From NCBI GenBank assembly GCA_002344065.1, contig DDTK01000012.1, positions 124,001-188,000 on the forward strand: 64,000 nt of DNA, in the 5' to 3' direction. Of the stretch, positions 14,553 to 22,521 are shown piece by piece. Every line of letters begins with the position of its first letter. Positions within the stretch are counted from its first letter, which is position 1. The notes beneath the pieces are model-generated. The model was not told where the DNA came from and made no database searches. It worked only from the letters and a program-made list of their open reading frames with translations. Source of the DNA: Flammeovirgaceae bacterium UBA2366. Its GTDB lineage: Bacteria; Bacteroidota; Bacteroidia; Cytophagales; Cyclobacteriaceae. Both the position numbers and the translations under genes were made by a program.

Positions 14553-14596
14553 TTCTTTGCCACCGAAAGGGGCAAATTGTGGGTAAAAACGAATAC

Positions 14597-14779
14597 TTAC
14601 TCTAGATCCTTCTGTTTTTTTGTAATTTCACGGAGCAGTTCTAAGACCTTCGCCTCTTTACTCAAGTGCTTATTTGCCCAATCCAAAGTAGTTTTCATTT
14701 CAATCCCACCATTGGATATAAAAATGCAAAATTTGCCCCCAGGCAGTAATTCCTTTATCCGACCCGTAACTTTTTCCAT
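14597..14779 (-). CDS. Small hypothetical protein
   Basis: A 60-aa frame, MEKVTGRIKELLPGGKFCIF, then a Lys/Leu-rich helical half ending KVLELLREITKKQKDLE. Composition favours a real protein (charged amphipathic helix, no low-complexity bias), but there is no recognised family and no clear promoter. It is the only plausible gene between 14552 and 15011. Confidence 0.45.
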   Translation of the reverse strand: MEKVTGRIKELLPGGKFCIFISNGGIEMKTTLDWANKHLSKEAKVLELLREITKKQKDLE

Positions 14780-14986
14780 TAAAAAATATCCTTAATCTAA
14801 TCACTTCATACGTGTTTTTTACTTCTGAGCATGGCCCATCTGCTTTATTCTGAGATAATTCGAGTAAAGACAAAATTTTATTTGTCTGAAAATAAGATAG
14901 TTAGACCACCGGTGTAATATTTTGCTCTCAATTATACCAATTTAGTTAAGATTGCATGTTAATATTGCTCTTGAGGTAAATAGAAA

Positions 14987-15011
14987 GGGGTAGGTCCTCC
15001 TGACCTACCCC
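14987..15011 (-). terminator. Terminator of the 40-aa minus-strand gene
   Basis: Perfect 10-base-pair stem GGGGTAGGTC / GACCTACCCC (14987-14996 with 15002-15011) with a 5-base loop. On the minus strand it is followed by TTTCTATTT. It begins 18 bases after the stop codon of the 40-aa gene. Confidence 0.85.
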
Positions 15012-15028
15012 AATCATCGCTTACACCC

Positions 15029-15151
15029 TTAGTCTACAAAGAACCTGAAGACTTTCGCCTTCTTCGGGTATATCCTACGGCCATTTCTAACGATATAGCG
15101 ACAGAATATTTCTTTCCGACCTTTGGGCTTTTTTGCATTACGATTTCCCAT
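15029..15151 (-). CDS. 40-aa basic protein with an attenuator-like leader
   Basis: Frame MGNRNAKKPKGRKEIFCRYI, then VRNGRRIYPKKAKVFRFFVD, a stop, and a terminator 18 bases on. Three things support a real gene: a Shine-Dalgarno-like AAAGGAG 7 bases before the ATG, rare in this window; a matching terminator; and an upstream promoter at 15422-15453. It has 13 Lys/Arg in 40 residues and an aromatic C-terminus, so an RNA- or ribosome-associated role is possible. No family recognised. Confidence 0.65.
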   Translation of the reverse strand: MGNRNAKKPKGRKEIFCRYIVRNGRRIYPKKAKVFRFFVD

Positions 15152-15187
15152 CGGTAACTCCTTTCTCCTGCGTTACTTGCAGGCACG

Positions 15188-15413
15188 CCTTAACGAGTGA
15201 AACATTTAAAAAAAGGCCCGGTCGTTAAGGTAACCGGGCCAAGTATCTTTTCTAGGTCTTAGGACTTTTATGTTGCCATAGCTTTTCCTTGGTCTAATGG
15301 TGCTACATTTTTTTCTACAAAGGGGGGTAAAATCTAAAAGACTTCCTCCATTTTCACCACTACATAAAAACTAAGTCTAAAAAAGGTACCGGAGTTACCC
15401 GGATTTAATCGTA
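15188..15413 (-). ncRNA. Candidate transcription attenuator / structured leader RNA
   Basis: On the minus strand, a terminator hairpin GGCCCGGT/ACCGGGCC (15240-15233 with 15222-15215) is followed by T7. Its loop contains CCTTAACGA (15230-15222), the exact complement of TCGTTAAGG just downstream (15196-15188), allowing a pseudoknot. The 5' arm plus loop (CCGGTTACC, 15237-15229) is complementary to GGTAAC-T-CCGG in the leader (15399-15389), an antiterminator-like pairing. The three pairings compete. The expected transcript starts near 15413. I do not recognise a known riboswitch class. Confidence 0.5.
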
Positions 15414-15421
15414 ATGCAAGG

Positions 15422-15453
15422 CAAACGTAATCAAAAGGGCCCTGTTTGTCAAT
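15422..15453 (-). promoter_or_regulatory. Minus-strand promoter for the leader and 40-aa gene
   Basis: On the minus strand, ATTG (15453-15450), a 20-base spacer and TACGTTTG (15429-15422). The -7 element is a full match and the -33 matches three of four bases. It is divergent from the plus-strand promoter at 15457-15486. Confidence 0.55.
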
Positions 15454-15456
15454 AAG

Positions 15457-15486
15457 TTGATTTTTAAAAAGGTATTCCTACATTTG
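15457..15486 (+). promoter_or_regulatory. Promoter of the gene at 15570
   Basis: TTG (15457-15459), a 19-base spacer and TACATTTG (15479-15486) fit the Bacteroidota consensus, giving a 5' untranslated region of about 75 bases. Confidence 0.65.
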
Positions 15487-15569
15487 CAGTCGTGTTTCAA
15501 TGACACATACTGTCAAAGTTTCTAACGAGGTACCCTCATAAGCTCACGCTACTCAATCATTTAATCAAT

Positions 15570-16160
15570 ATGGATCTCAATACGGATCAATTTCTAAGTG
15601 GTGTTTTTATTCTTCTTGGAGTATGGTTAGGAGCTTATATAACAAATCGATCCAATCGAAAAAATGAGAGACGTCTTGCTAAGGCTAAATTGGTTGAAGC
15701 AATCAGTCTTTTCTTTTCACTCAAAAAGGAAATATTCTATTCAATCAATGCTGGGAGCATAGCTATTGCTGAATATAACAATTTAAAAATTCATGACAGT
15801 CAAATCGCAAACGTAGAAAAGGAAATTAGAGATGCAATTAATGTTATTGAGCATAACAGAAGACTGGATGAAAAGTACAAACAAGCATTAATGGAGACCC
15901 GTGCAAAGATTAATGGTTTAGTTGTAGAGGTAGAGTCATTGTTCGGTACAGAAAAAGGAAATGCCGTTTTAGAAATGATTTCGAAATACTTAACCTCAAA
16001 CACACCAGACCCAATTCAATATTACGACTGGAAAAAGCTTCCGTATGAAGAATTCCAAAAGAAGCGAATTGAATTTCAATCACTCCATAATGCAAAAAAA
16101 ATTGAGATAACAGCAAGTTGTGATGAACTGACAAAGTTTATCCGCAAAGTATTAATATAG
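15570..16160 (+). CDS. Membrane-anchored coiled-coil hypothetical protein
   Basis: A 196-aa protein with one N-terminal transmembrane segment (about 8-25, FLSGVFILLGVWLGAYI), then a basic stretch NRSNRKNERRLAKAK and a long charged helical region (40-196), likely a cytoplasmic coiled coil. No catalytic motif seen. It has a good promoter of its own and faces a convergent gene 6 bases away. It lies at the inner edge of the accessory region, next to a duplicated-helix protein, and either could be a stand-alone accessory gene. Confidence 0.6.
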   Translation: MDLNTDQFLSGVFILLGVWLGAYITNRSNRKNERRLAKAKLVEAISLFFSLKKEIFYSINAGSIAIAEYNNLKIHDSQIANVEKEIRDAINVIEHNRRLDEKYKQALMETRAKINGLVVEVESLFGTEKGNAVLEMISKYLTSNTPDPIQYYDWKKLPYEEFQKKRIEFQSLHNAKKIEITASCDELTKFIRKVLI

Positions 16161-16166
16161 GATCGA

Positions 16167-16535
16167 TCAATTATTCTCATTAATATCAATTCTGACCCTC
16201 AAAAACAACTCTGATTCAGCTATCTCAATCTCCCTTCTAAGATACTCTGTGTAACCAGGTCTCCCCATGTCAACAAATAGCCTTTCTAGCTTTTGTAACT
16301 CCCTATCTTGTTCAATGCCTCGTTCAATGAAACTTAAAAGACTAATATTTTGTGGACATTTGGCACTATTGATTGATACAAAGATTTGGGCTTCGATTAA
16401 CTCATTGTTGCGTCTTGAGAATTCATTGGAATCAATTTCATAAATTATTTTCTGTGATTCTTGCGCTTCTTCAATATGTCGTTCAATAAACTTTATTAAA
16501 GATGGATGATGTTTTATAGGCTTTCCTTTTTCCAT
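16167..16535 (-). CDS. Hypothetical protein with an internal duplication
   Basis: A 122-aa soluble helical protein. Two similar ~50-residue units are visible: SLIKFIERHIEEAQESQKI ... ELIEAQIFVSI (about 12-55) and SLLSFIERGIEQDRELQKL ... EIEIAESELFLRV (about 65-115). The order FIER-x-IE, ELQK, E-x-x-x-A is kept in both, which points to a tandem duplication. No family recognised. Convergent with the membrane-anchored gene at 15570. Confidence 0.6.
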   Translation of the reverse strand: MEKGKPIKHHPSLIKFIERHIEEAQESQKIIYEIDSNEFSRRNNELIEAQIFVSINSAKCPQNISLLSFIERGIEQDRELQKLERLFVDMGRPGYTEYLRREIEIAESELFLRVRIDINENN

Positions 16536-16695
16536 AAATTTTAAGTTTAGACTAAAGTGATGACGGTCAAAAGGATTTAGTGAAGTAACAAATTTGCTCC
16601 TTATTTGTACCTTACTCTCTAAAATTCATTGATTTTAATATCAAAAAGCTATTCTTAACTTTCTGTATCGGGAAGTAACCTTCCAGACAAAATCA

Positions 16696-17859
16696 ATGGA
16701 CTTAGTAAAAATTATATTGCTGATTGACCTGTCTGAATCATTTGGAAGAAATTTGATCCGTGGCATTTCCCGTTACTCAGACATTTATGGCCCCTGGTCG
16801 TTTTGTAAAATGCCACCATTTTATCGCGAAACATATGGTATTGAAGGTATTTTAGATTTCGCCAACGAATGGGGCGCTCACGGTATTATCGGACAATTTC
16901 ATCAATCGGAGGAGATCAGTAAATTGATTGACTCCGGACTTTTTATTCTCGCTGTGGATTTCCGTGAACAGTTTAATCAGATCTCCAATATCTCCGGTGA
17001 TTATGCTAAATCAGGTGAACTGGCCGCTGAGTATTTTCTTTCAAAAGGACATAAGCATTTTGCTTTCTATGGAACACATGACACAGTGTGGTCGCGTGAG
17101 CGGGAGAAAGGATATCGCGATTACCTGAAAGCACATGGCTTTGATATTTCAACCTACGCTCCTAACGCTGTAAGAAGCCATAATTTCTGGTATTATACAC
17201 CTTCACCTCTTCAGGACTGGTTGCTTTCCTTGCCCAAACCTATAGCCATTTTTGCCTGCGATGACAATCGCGCAGAACATTTGCTGGAGTCGTGCAAACT
17301 TGCCGCGCTAAATATACCGGAAGAAGTCGCCATTCTGGGTACCGATAACGATGAGATCATTTGTCAGTACGCCAATCCCCCATTATCAAGCATCCAACAA
17401 GAGGAAGAAAATGGCGGCTATCGCGCTGCAGCACTAATGGCAAGAATGATCAGGGAAAAAAGAATCATCAAAGAAGACATCATTTTAAAACCACTTCGGA
17501 TCATCACCAGAAGATCTACCGAAACGTTGGCAATAGTAGATCCATATGTAAAAAAATCATTGCTCTACATCCGTGAAAACCTCGATAAGCCATTACACGT
17601 TTCCGACCTGGTGAAGATTGTACCCCTATCGAGAAGAGGACTTGAAAAAAGATTCAGTAAGGTCATGGGACGATCGATGTACAAGGAAATTCAGCGGCTG
17701 CGGATGGAGAAAGTAATCTCATTATTGCTTGATACTGAACTTTCCGTTTATGAGATCTCTATGATTTGCGGATTCCCCGATAGCAAGAATCTGTCACGGC
17801 AGTTTAGCTCACTCTACAAGATGACCCCCATTCAGTTTAGAAAAAGAAACCAGTCATAG
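16696..17859 (+). CDS. XylR-type regulator: LacI-like sensor plus AraC HTH
   Basis: A 387-aa protein. Residues 1-275 form a periplasmic-binding-protein-like sugar sensor (ILLIDLSESFGRNLIRGISR, DYAKSGELAAEYFLSKGHKH, AILGTDNDEIICQYANPPLS). Residues 283-387 form an AraC-type double HTH (LHVSDLVKIVPLSRRGLEKR, then YEISMICGFPDSKNLSRQFS). This is the layout of E. coli XylR and of many sugar regulators in Bacteroidota. It heads a same-strand run of kinase, SIS, GH2 and transporter genes 97 bases downstream, so it is probably the local activator sensing the imported sugar. Confidence 0.9.
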   Translation: MDLVKIILLIDLSESFGRNLIRGISRYSDIYGPWSFCKMPPFYRETYGIEGILDFANEWGAHGIIGQFHQSEEISKLIDSGLFILAVDFREQFNQISNISGDYAKSGELAAEYFLSKGHKHFAFYGTHDTVWSREREKGYRDYLKAHGFDISTYAPNAVRSHNFWYYTPSPLQDWLLSLPKPIAIFACDDNRAEHLLESCKLAALNIPEEVAILGTDNDEIICQYANPPLSSIQQEEENGGYRAAALMARMIREKRIIKEDIILKPLRIITRRSTETLAIVDPYVKKSLLYIRENLDKPLHVSDLVKIVPLSRRGLEKRFSKVMGRSMYKEIQRLRMEKVISLLLDTELSVYEISMICGFPDSKNLSRQFSSLYKMTPIQFRKRNQS

Positions 17860-17956
17860 GAAAACACGAACTGTGCGCAAAATGAGGTTTTCTATTCGCA
17901 TTTAATCACCTTTCTTACCCATCTACCCTCTTATTTTGATGTATTCAAACAGAATA

Positions 17957-18790
17957 ATGGCAAAATTAGGGATTGATCTGGGAGGTACTAATGTCAGGGC
18001 AGCCTTGCTGGAAGAAGATGTACTAAGTGAGATTCATTCTATCCCTGTAAATAAAACCAATGGACGGGATAGCGTACTGGAACAGATCGTTACACTGGTC
18101 GAACAATTCGAAAAGGATACGCTTGAAGGAATTGGTATTGGCGTACCCTCCTATGTCGATATAGACCAAGGCATAGTGTATGACACCGTAAATCTGCCGG
18201 GATGGGATGCAGTTCCATTAAAAGCAATCATCGAAAGTAAATTTCATCTTCCAGTAAGTGTTAACAATGATGCTAATTGCTTTGCACTGGGTGAAAAGTA
18301 TTATGGTAAAGGCAAGCCCTATTCATCGTTAGTGGGCATAACCCTCGGAACCGGAGTTGGTGCAGGCATCATAATCAATGGTCAATTATATGCAGGGCAA
18401 AACTGCGGTGCAGGAGAAATCGGGGCGTTACCGTATCGCGACAGAGACTATGAGTTTTATGCCGGAGGCAGCTTCTTTACAGAGATACATAAAACCACAG
18501 CGCGCGAAGCATTTGAAATGTCAAAACAGGGCGATAAGAAGGCATTGAAAATTTTTAACGCGTATGGTCATCACCTGGGAGAATTAATCAAGCTGGTATT
18601 ATTAACCTATGATCCCGAAGCGATTATCCTTGGTGGCTCCATCTCGAATGCCTGGAAATACTTTAGTGAATCAATGACTACTTCACTACACCAATTTCTT
18701 TTCAAACAATACATAAAAAATCTGAAAATAGAAGTTTCATCACTTGATAATGCCGGCATTTATGGAGCAGCGCACCTCGTTGGTAATTAA
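17957..18790 (+). CDS. ROK-family sugar kinase, zinc motif absent
   Basis: 277 aa from the ATG that opens MAKLGIDLGGTNVRAAL; earlier in-frame TTG and ATG codons add only a few residues. It shows the phosphate-binding GIDLGGT and GITLGTGVGAGIIING motifs, the catalytic-region NNDANCFALGE, and DPEAIILGG. The usual ROK signature GH ... CxCGxxGCxE is missing: the sequence reads AGEIGALPYRDRDYEFYAG, so the zinc ligands are not there. With its operon neighbours, a glucosamine or related amino-sugar kinase is the best guess. A SIS protein follows after 38 bases. Confidence 0.85.
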   Translation: MAKLGIDLGGTNVRAALLEEDVLSEIHSIPVNKTNGRDSVLEQIVTLVEQFEKDTLEGIGIGVPSYVDIDQGIVYDTVNLPGWDAVPLKAIIESKFHLPVSVNNDANCFALGEKYYGKGKPYSSLVGITLGTGVGAGIIINGQLYAGQNCGAGEIGALPYRDRDYEFYAGGSFFTEIHKTTAREAFEMSKQGDKKALKIFNAYGHHLGELIKLVLLTYDPEAIILGGSISNAWKYFSESMTTSLHQFLFKQYIKNLKIEVSSLDNAGIYGAAHLVGN

Positions 18791-18828
18791 ACACTGAATG
18801 GCAACTACTAAACAATACGGATAGATAT

Positions 18829-19842
18829 ATGGATCACACTTCGCCACGCTATACTCAATATTACATCTGCACGGAAATGTACGAGACGGCAGATTTGATA
18901 CGCCACCTTCCAGCGCTTAAGTCATCGGTTACTTCTATTGCCGATAAAAGGAAACCTCTCTTCATTACGGGTGAAGGCAGCAGCAGAATCATACCGGCTA
19001 AAAACGTGATGTACAGAAACATGACAAAGGGTTCACCCGTTCCGATTTTCACCGAAGGCGCTACGCAAGCACTGGAATACAATTTAGCGGAAATGACGGT
19101 TGTCGGACTATCCAATTCCGGAAGAACAAGGGAGTTGATGAGATTGGTCCACAAACTGAAGTCACAAAACCATCATGCACTGATAGGCATTACCGCAAAC
19201 GAAAACACCTTACTGGAAGAAAATGTAAAAGAAACCATTATACTCAGCTGCGGGGAAGAGCAAGCTGTTGCCGCAACGAAAAGTGTGGTTGAACAAAGTC
19301 TGGTGGTTGAACAGATCTTCAATTACTTAACTGACTCACCGGATAAGAATTATGCTGCATTAGCATCAGCATTCAAAGCTGTTCTTGACCTCTCAATCGA
19401 TAAAACGATAATTGATAAACTTGCCCGTGCTCAAATGGTATATTTCTCAGGCAGGAATGATGGCTTTGGTGAAGAACTTACCTTAAAGACCAACGAAATC
19501 GTACGCAAAAAATCGGAATTCCTCGAAGGCACATTTGGAATCCATGGAATTGAAGAGGTGATGCAAAAAGATGAAGTGGTAATTCTTTTAGATCCCTTCC
19601 CCGAAGAGCAGCAAAAGTATTACGAGGTATTTGTAAAGAGTGTTGGTATGGATGTCATCGCGATCTCCAGAAGTAAAACAATTTTTGAGACTATAATCAT
19701 ACCGGATTTTCCGGAATTTCAAGGCTACCTAACGCTGGCAGCAGGTTGGAACTTACTCGTTGAAGTAGGTTTGGCTTTAGGTATTGACTTAGACAAACCA
19801 GTGCGCGCAAGAAAAATAGGTAATGAATACGTTGCTAATTAA
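18829..19842 (+). CDS. SIS-domain sugar-phosphate isomerase/deaminase
   Basis: A 337-aa protein with two SIS domains. The first (about 30-165) has FITGEGSSRIIPAKN, VVGLSNSGRTREL, IGITANENTLLEE and EEQAVAATKSVVEQ. The second (about 195-330) has MVYFSGRNDGFGEELTLKTN and VVILLDPFPEE. The layout matches the isomerase half of glucosamine-6-phosphate synthase and AgaS/NagB-II-type deaminases without the glutaminase domain. Next to a ROK kinase and an exo-glucosaminidase-like enzyme, conversion of glucosamine-6-phosphate to fructose-6-phosphate is likely. Confidence 0.85.
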   Translation: MDHTSPRYTQYYICTEMYETADLIRHLPALKSSVTSIADKRKPLFITGEGSSRIIPAKNVMYRNMTKGSPVPIFTEGATQALEYNLAEMTVVGLSNSGRTRELMRLVHKLKSQNHHALIGITANENTLLEENVKETIILSCGEEQAVAATKSVVEQSLVVEQIFNYLTDSPDKNYAALASAFKAVLDLSIDKTIIDKLARAQMVYFSGRNDGFGEELTLKTNEIVRKKSEFLEGTFGIHGIEEVMQKDEVVILLDPFPEEQQKYYEVFVKSVGMDVIAISRSKTIFETIIIPDFPEFQGYLTLAAGWNLLVEVGLALGIDLDKPVRARKIGNEYVAN

Positions 19843-19866
19843 ACAGATCAATAAAGTAAAGAAATA

Positions 19867-22500
19867 ATGAAAACGCTTAACACTTCCCGCCTACCACTAA
19901 AGGTGATATTACTCCTTATCACGGCACTGACTTTCTCCTGCCAGAGTTTTCAGAAGAACGAAGAAGAATTTGCAACATCAGATTTTTTGTCTGGCTGGCA
20001 ATTGGTTTCTTCTGACAGTATCAAGGTCACCGGAGCCGCACTATCTTCACCAGGCTATTCCTTAAAAAAAGGATTGACGGTAGACCTTCCGGCAACGGTA
20101 ATGGCAGCGTTAAATCGTAATCAAGTATACCAGGACATTTTTGTTGGAGAGAATTTAAAAAAGGTAAACGAAGCAGCCTTTGATGTACCCTGGTGGTATC
20201 GAAAAACATTTTTTATTAATGACGTTGGTGAACTGACTAATTACCAGCTTCGGTTCGAAGGATTAAACTATAAAGCGAATATCTGGTTGAACGGAAAATT
20301 GATCGCGTCTGCAGATTCTATTGAAGGTGTATTTCGAATGTTTGAGTTTAATGTGACCGATAAACTTTTGGCTGGAAAAAATGCATTGGCCGTTGAAGTT
20401 ATCCCTCCGAAAAAAGGCGATCTGACAATCGGGTTTGTCGACTGGAACCCATGGCCACCGGATGACAACATGGGCATCTGGAGACCCGTGAAGTTAATTA
20501 AGACAGGTCCGCTTGCCATAAGGAATTTATTTGTCACAACAGATCTTGATACGAAAACTCTTGACAAGGCGGATGTTCAGATTGCAACGGAACTTGTGAA
20601 TTATTCTGGTCAGGAAACCAGTGGTCAACTCGAAGTTTCCTTCGATCAGGTTTCAATAAGCTTACCGGTAACCTTGGCTCCAAATGAAAAGCGCCATGTT
20701 ATTTTGAGTGGTAATGCATATCCTCAATTAAAACTTGTGAAGCCCCGCATCTGGTGGCCTGTGAATATGGGTGATCCGAACCTTTATGAATTGACTGCAC
20801 GCGTAAAATGGAATGATACTGTGTCCGATTCTACGGCAACACGATTTGGCGTTCGGAAAATTGAAGACTATTTTAACAATGATGGTCATCGGGGTTACAT
20901 CATCAACGGTAAAAAAACTTTGATAAAAGGCGGTGGATGGGTTGATGATCTTTTCCTGGACGATTCTGATGAAAAACTGGAAGCCCAAATACGGTATGTG
21001 AAGCACATGAATCTGAACACCATCAGGCTGGAAGGATTCTGGGGACGTGACAAGCGTTTATATGACCTCGCTGATGAAAATGGAATTCTGATTATGATCG
21101 GCTGGAGCTGTCAATGGGAATGGACGGACTACAGCGGTCGCCCGGAAGAAGATGATTTCCTGCAGATTCGCACCGATAAAGAAATTGCCGAACATACGCG
21201 CGCTTTCCAGGATCAGGTAGAATGGCTGAGGAATCACCCCAGCGTATTTCTTTGGGTATATGGAAGCGATAAACTGCTGGTGCCGAAACTCGAAACCAGT
21301 CTTAACAACATGCTTGCCTCAATAGATGGCACCCGCCCGATTCTGAATAGCTGCGGTGGCAAAATAAGTGAGGTGACCGGAAAGAGCGGTGTTAAAATGA
21401 ATGGACCCTATAGTTATGTAACGCCTAATTACTGGTATGTGGATAAGACACGCGGTGGAGCATTCGGCTTCAATACCGAAACAGGCCCGGGTATCCAACC
21501 TGCTCCCATTGAAAGCATCCGCAAAATGATTCCACTGGAAAATCTCTGGCCTATCGATAGTGTGTGGGGGTATCATTTAGGCAGAAGAGAATTCACAACA
21601 TTTAAACACTGGATGACACCCTTCGTAGAACGGTATGGCATGGAGAATGATGTTGCCTCCTTTGCCCACAAGGCACAGATGGCAAACTACGAAGCCATGC
21701 GCAGTATGTTCGAAGCATTTCATGTTAACCGTCCGAATACAACCGGCATTATTCAATGGATGCTTAACTCTGCATGGCCTGCAATGATCTGGCAGTTGTA
21801 TGATTATTACCTCATGCCGAACGGAGCCTTTTACGCTACCAGAAACGCATGCCGGCCGTTAAACATTGCATATAATTACGCTGACAATGGCATTTACATT
21901 ACCAATGAAAATGCTACAGATATAAAGGGTTTATCCGCAGAAATAAGTGTATATGATATTGCAGGCAGGCAAGTATACAAGAATACACTGCCTATTGGTC
22001 AAGTGAAATCAGAATCATCAAAGTTAACCAGGCTAATAAGCCCTAAAGGAGTATCAACAACTTACTTCCTTGACTTGCGGTTAGTGGATGAAAAGAATAC
22101 ACCTATGGTGATCAATTTTTACTGGCTCTCAACTAAAGAGGATGTATTGGATCTTGAAAATTCAGAATGGTATGTAACCGAAAATAAGTCGTATGCCGAT
22201 CTTAAAGGTCTTAACACTATGACTTCCGTGGAGATAATCTCCTCTCATACCATCGAAGCAAAGGGCGATACATTAATAGTCGAAACTATACTAAAGAATC
22301 CATCGCAGAATATTGCCTTCTTTATTGAACTCGGTCTAAAAGACAAATCAACCGGACAAACCGTATTGCCTGTATTTTGGGATGACAATTATATAAGCTT
22401 GTTACCCGGTGAGACCAGAAAAGTGAAAGGGTATGTATTCAGAAAAGATACTACAACGGAACAACTTCAGTTTGAGTACCTTGGCTGGAATGTTAAATAA
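19867..22500 (+). CDS. GH2 lipoprotein, probable exo-beta-D-glucosaminidase
   Basis: An 877-aa protein. Signal peptide with lipobox-type Cys at residue 25 (LTFSC), so probably anchored in a periplasmic or outer membrane. Order: GH2 jelly-roll (about 80-215), Ig-like domain (220-335), TIM barrel (340-640), C-terminal beta domains. The acid/base site reads NHPSVFLWVYGSD with Asp468 instead of the usual Asn-Glu. The nucleophile is Glu538 in FNTETGPG. In the GH2 exo-glucosaminidase CsxA the pair is also Asp then Glu at nearly the same positions. It would release glucosamine from chito-oligosaccharides; beta-mannosidase is the alternative. Confidence 0.85.
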   Translation: MKTLNTSRLPLKVILLLITALTFSCQSFQKNEEEFATSDFLSGWQLVSSDSIKVTGAALSSPGYSLKKGLTVDLPATVMAALNRNQVYQDIFVGENLKKVNEAAFDVPWWYRKTFFINDVGELTNYQLRFEGLNYKANIWLNGKLIASADSIEGVFRMFEFNVTDKLLAGKNALAVEVIPPKKGDLTIGFVDWNPWPPDDNMGIWRPVKLIKTGPLAIRNLFVTTDLDTKTLDKADVQIATELVNYSGQETSGQLEVSFDQVSISLPVTLAPNEKRHVILSGNAYPQLKLVKPRIWWPVNMGDPNLYELTARVKWNDTVSDSTATRFGVRKIEDYFNNDGHRGYIINGKKTLIKGGGWVDDLFLDDSDEKLEAQIRYVKHMNLNTIRLEGFWGRDKRLYDLADENGILIMIGWSCQWEWTDYSGRPEEDDFLQIRTDKEIAEHTRAFQDQVEWLRNHPSVFLWVYGSDKLLVPKLETSLNNMLASIDGTRPILNSCGGKISEVTGKSGVKMNGPYSYVTPNYWYVDKTRGGAFGFNTETGPGIQPAPIESIRKMIPLENLWPIDSVWGYHLGRREFTTFKHWMTPFVERYGMENDVASFAHKAQMANYEAMRSMFEAFHVNRPNTTGIIQWMLNSAWPAMIWQLYDYYLMPNGAFYATRNACRPLNIAYNYADNGIYITNENATDIKGLSAEISVYDIAGRQVYKNTLPIGQVKSESSKLTRLISPKGVSTTYFLDLRLVDEKNTPMVINFYWLSTKEDVLDLENSEWYVTENKSYADLKGLNTMTSVEIISSHTIEAKGDTLIVETILKNPSQNIAFFIELGLKDKSTGQTVLPVFWDDNYISLLPGETRKVKGYVFRKDTTTEQLQFEYLGWNVK

Positions 22501-22521
22501 GATAAGAATTAAGTATCAGCA

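Noticed and set aside
1..15570. tRNA-based attachment site for the accessory region
   Set aside because: No tRNA-like cloverleaf or duplicated tRNA 3' end was found near either edge that I can see.
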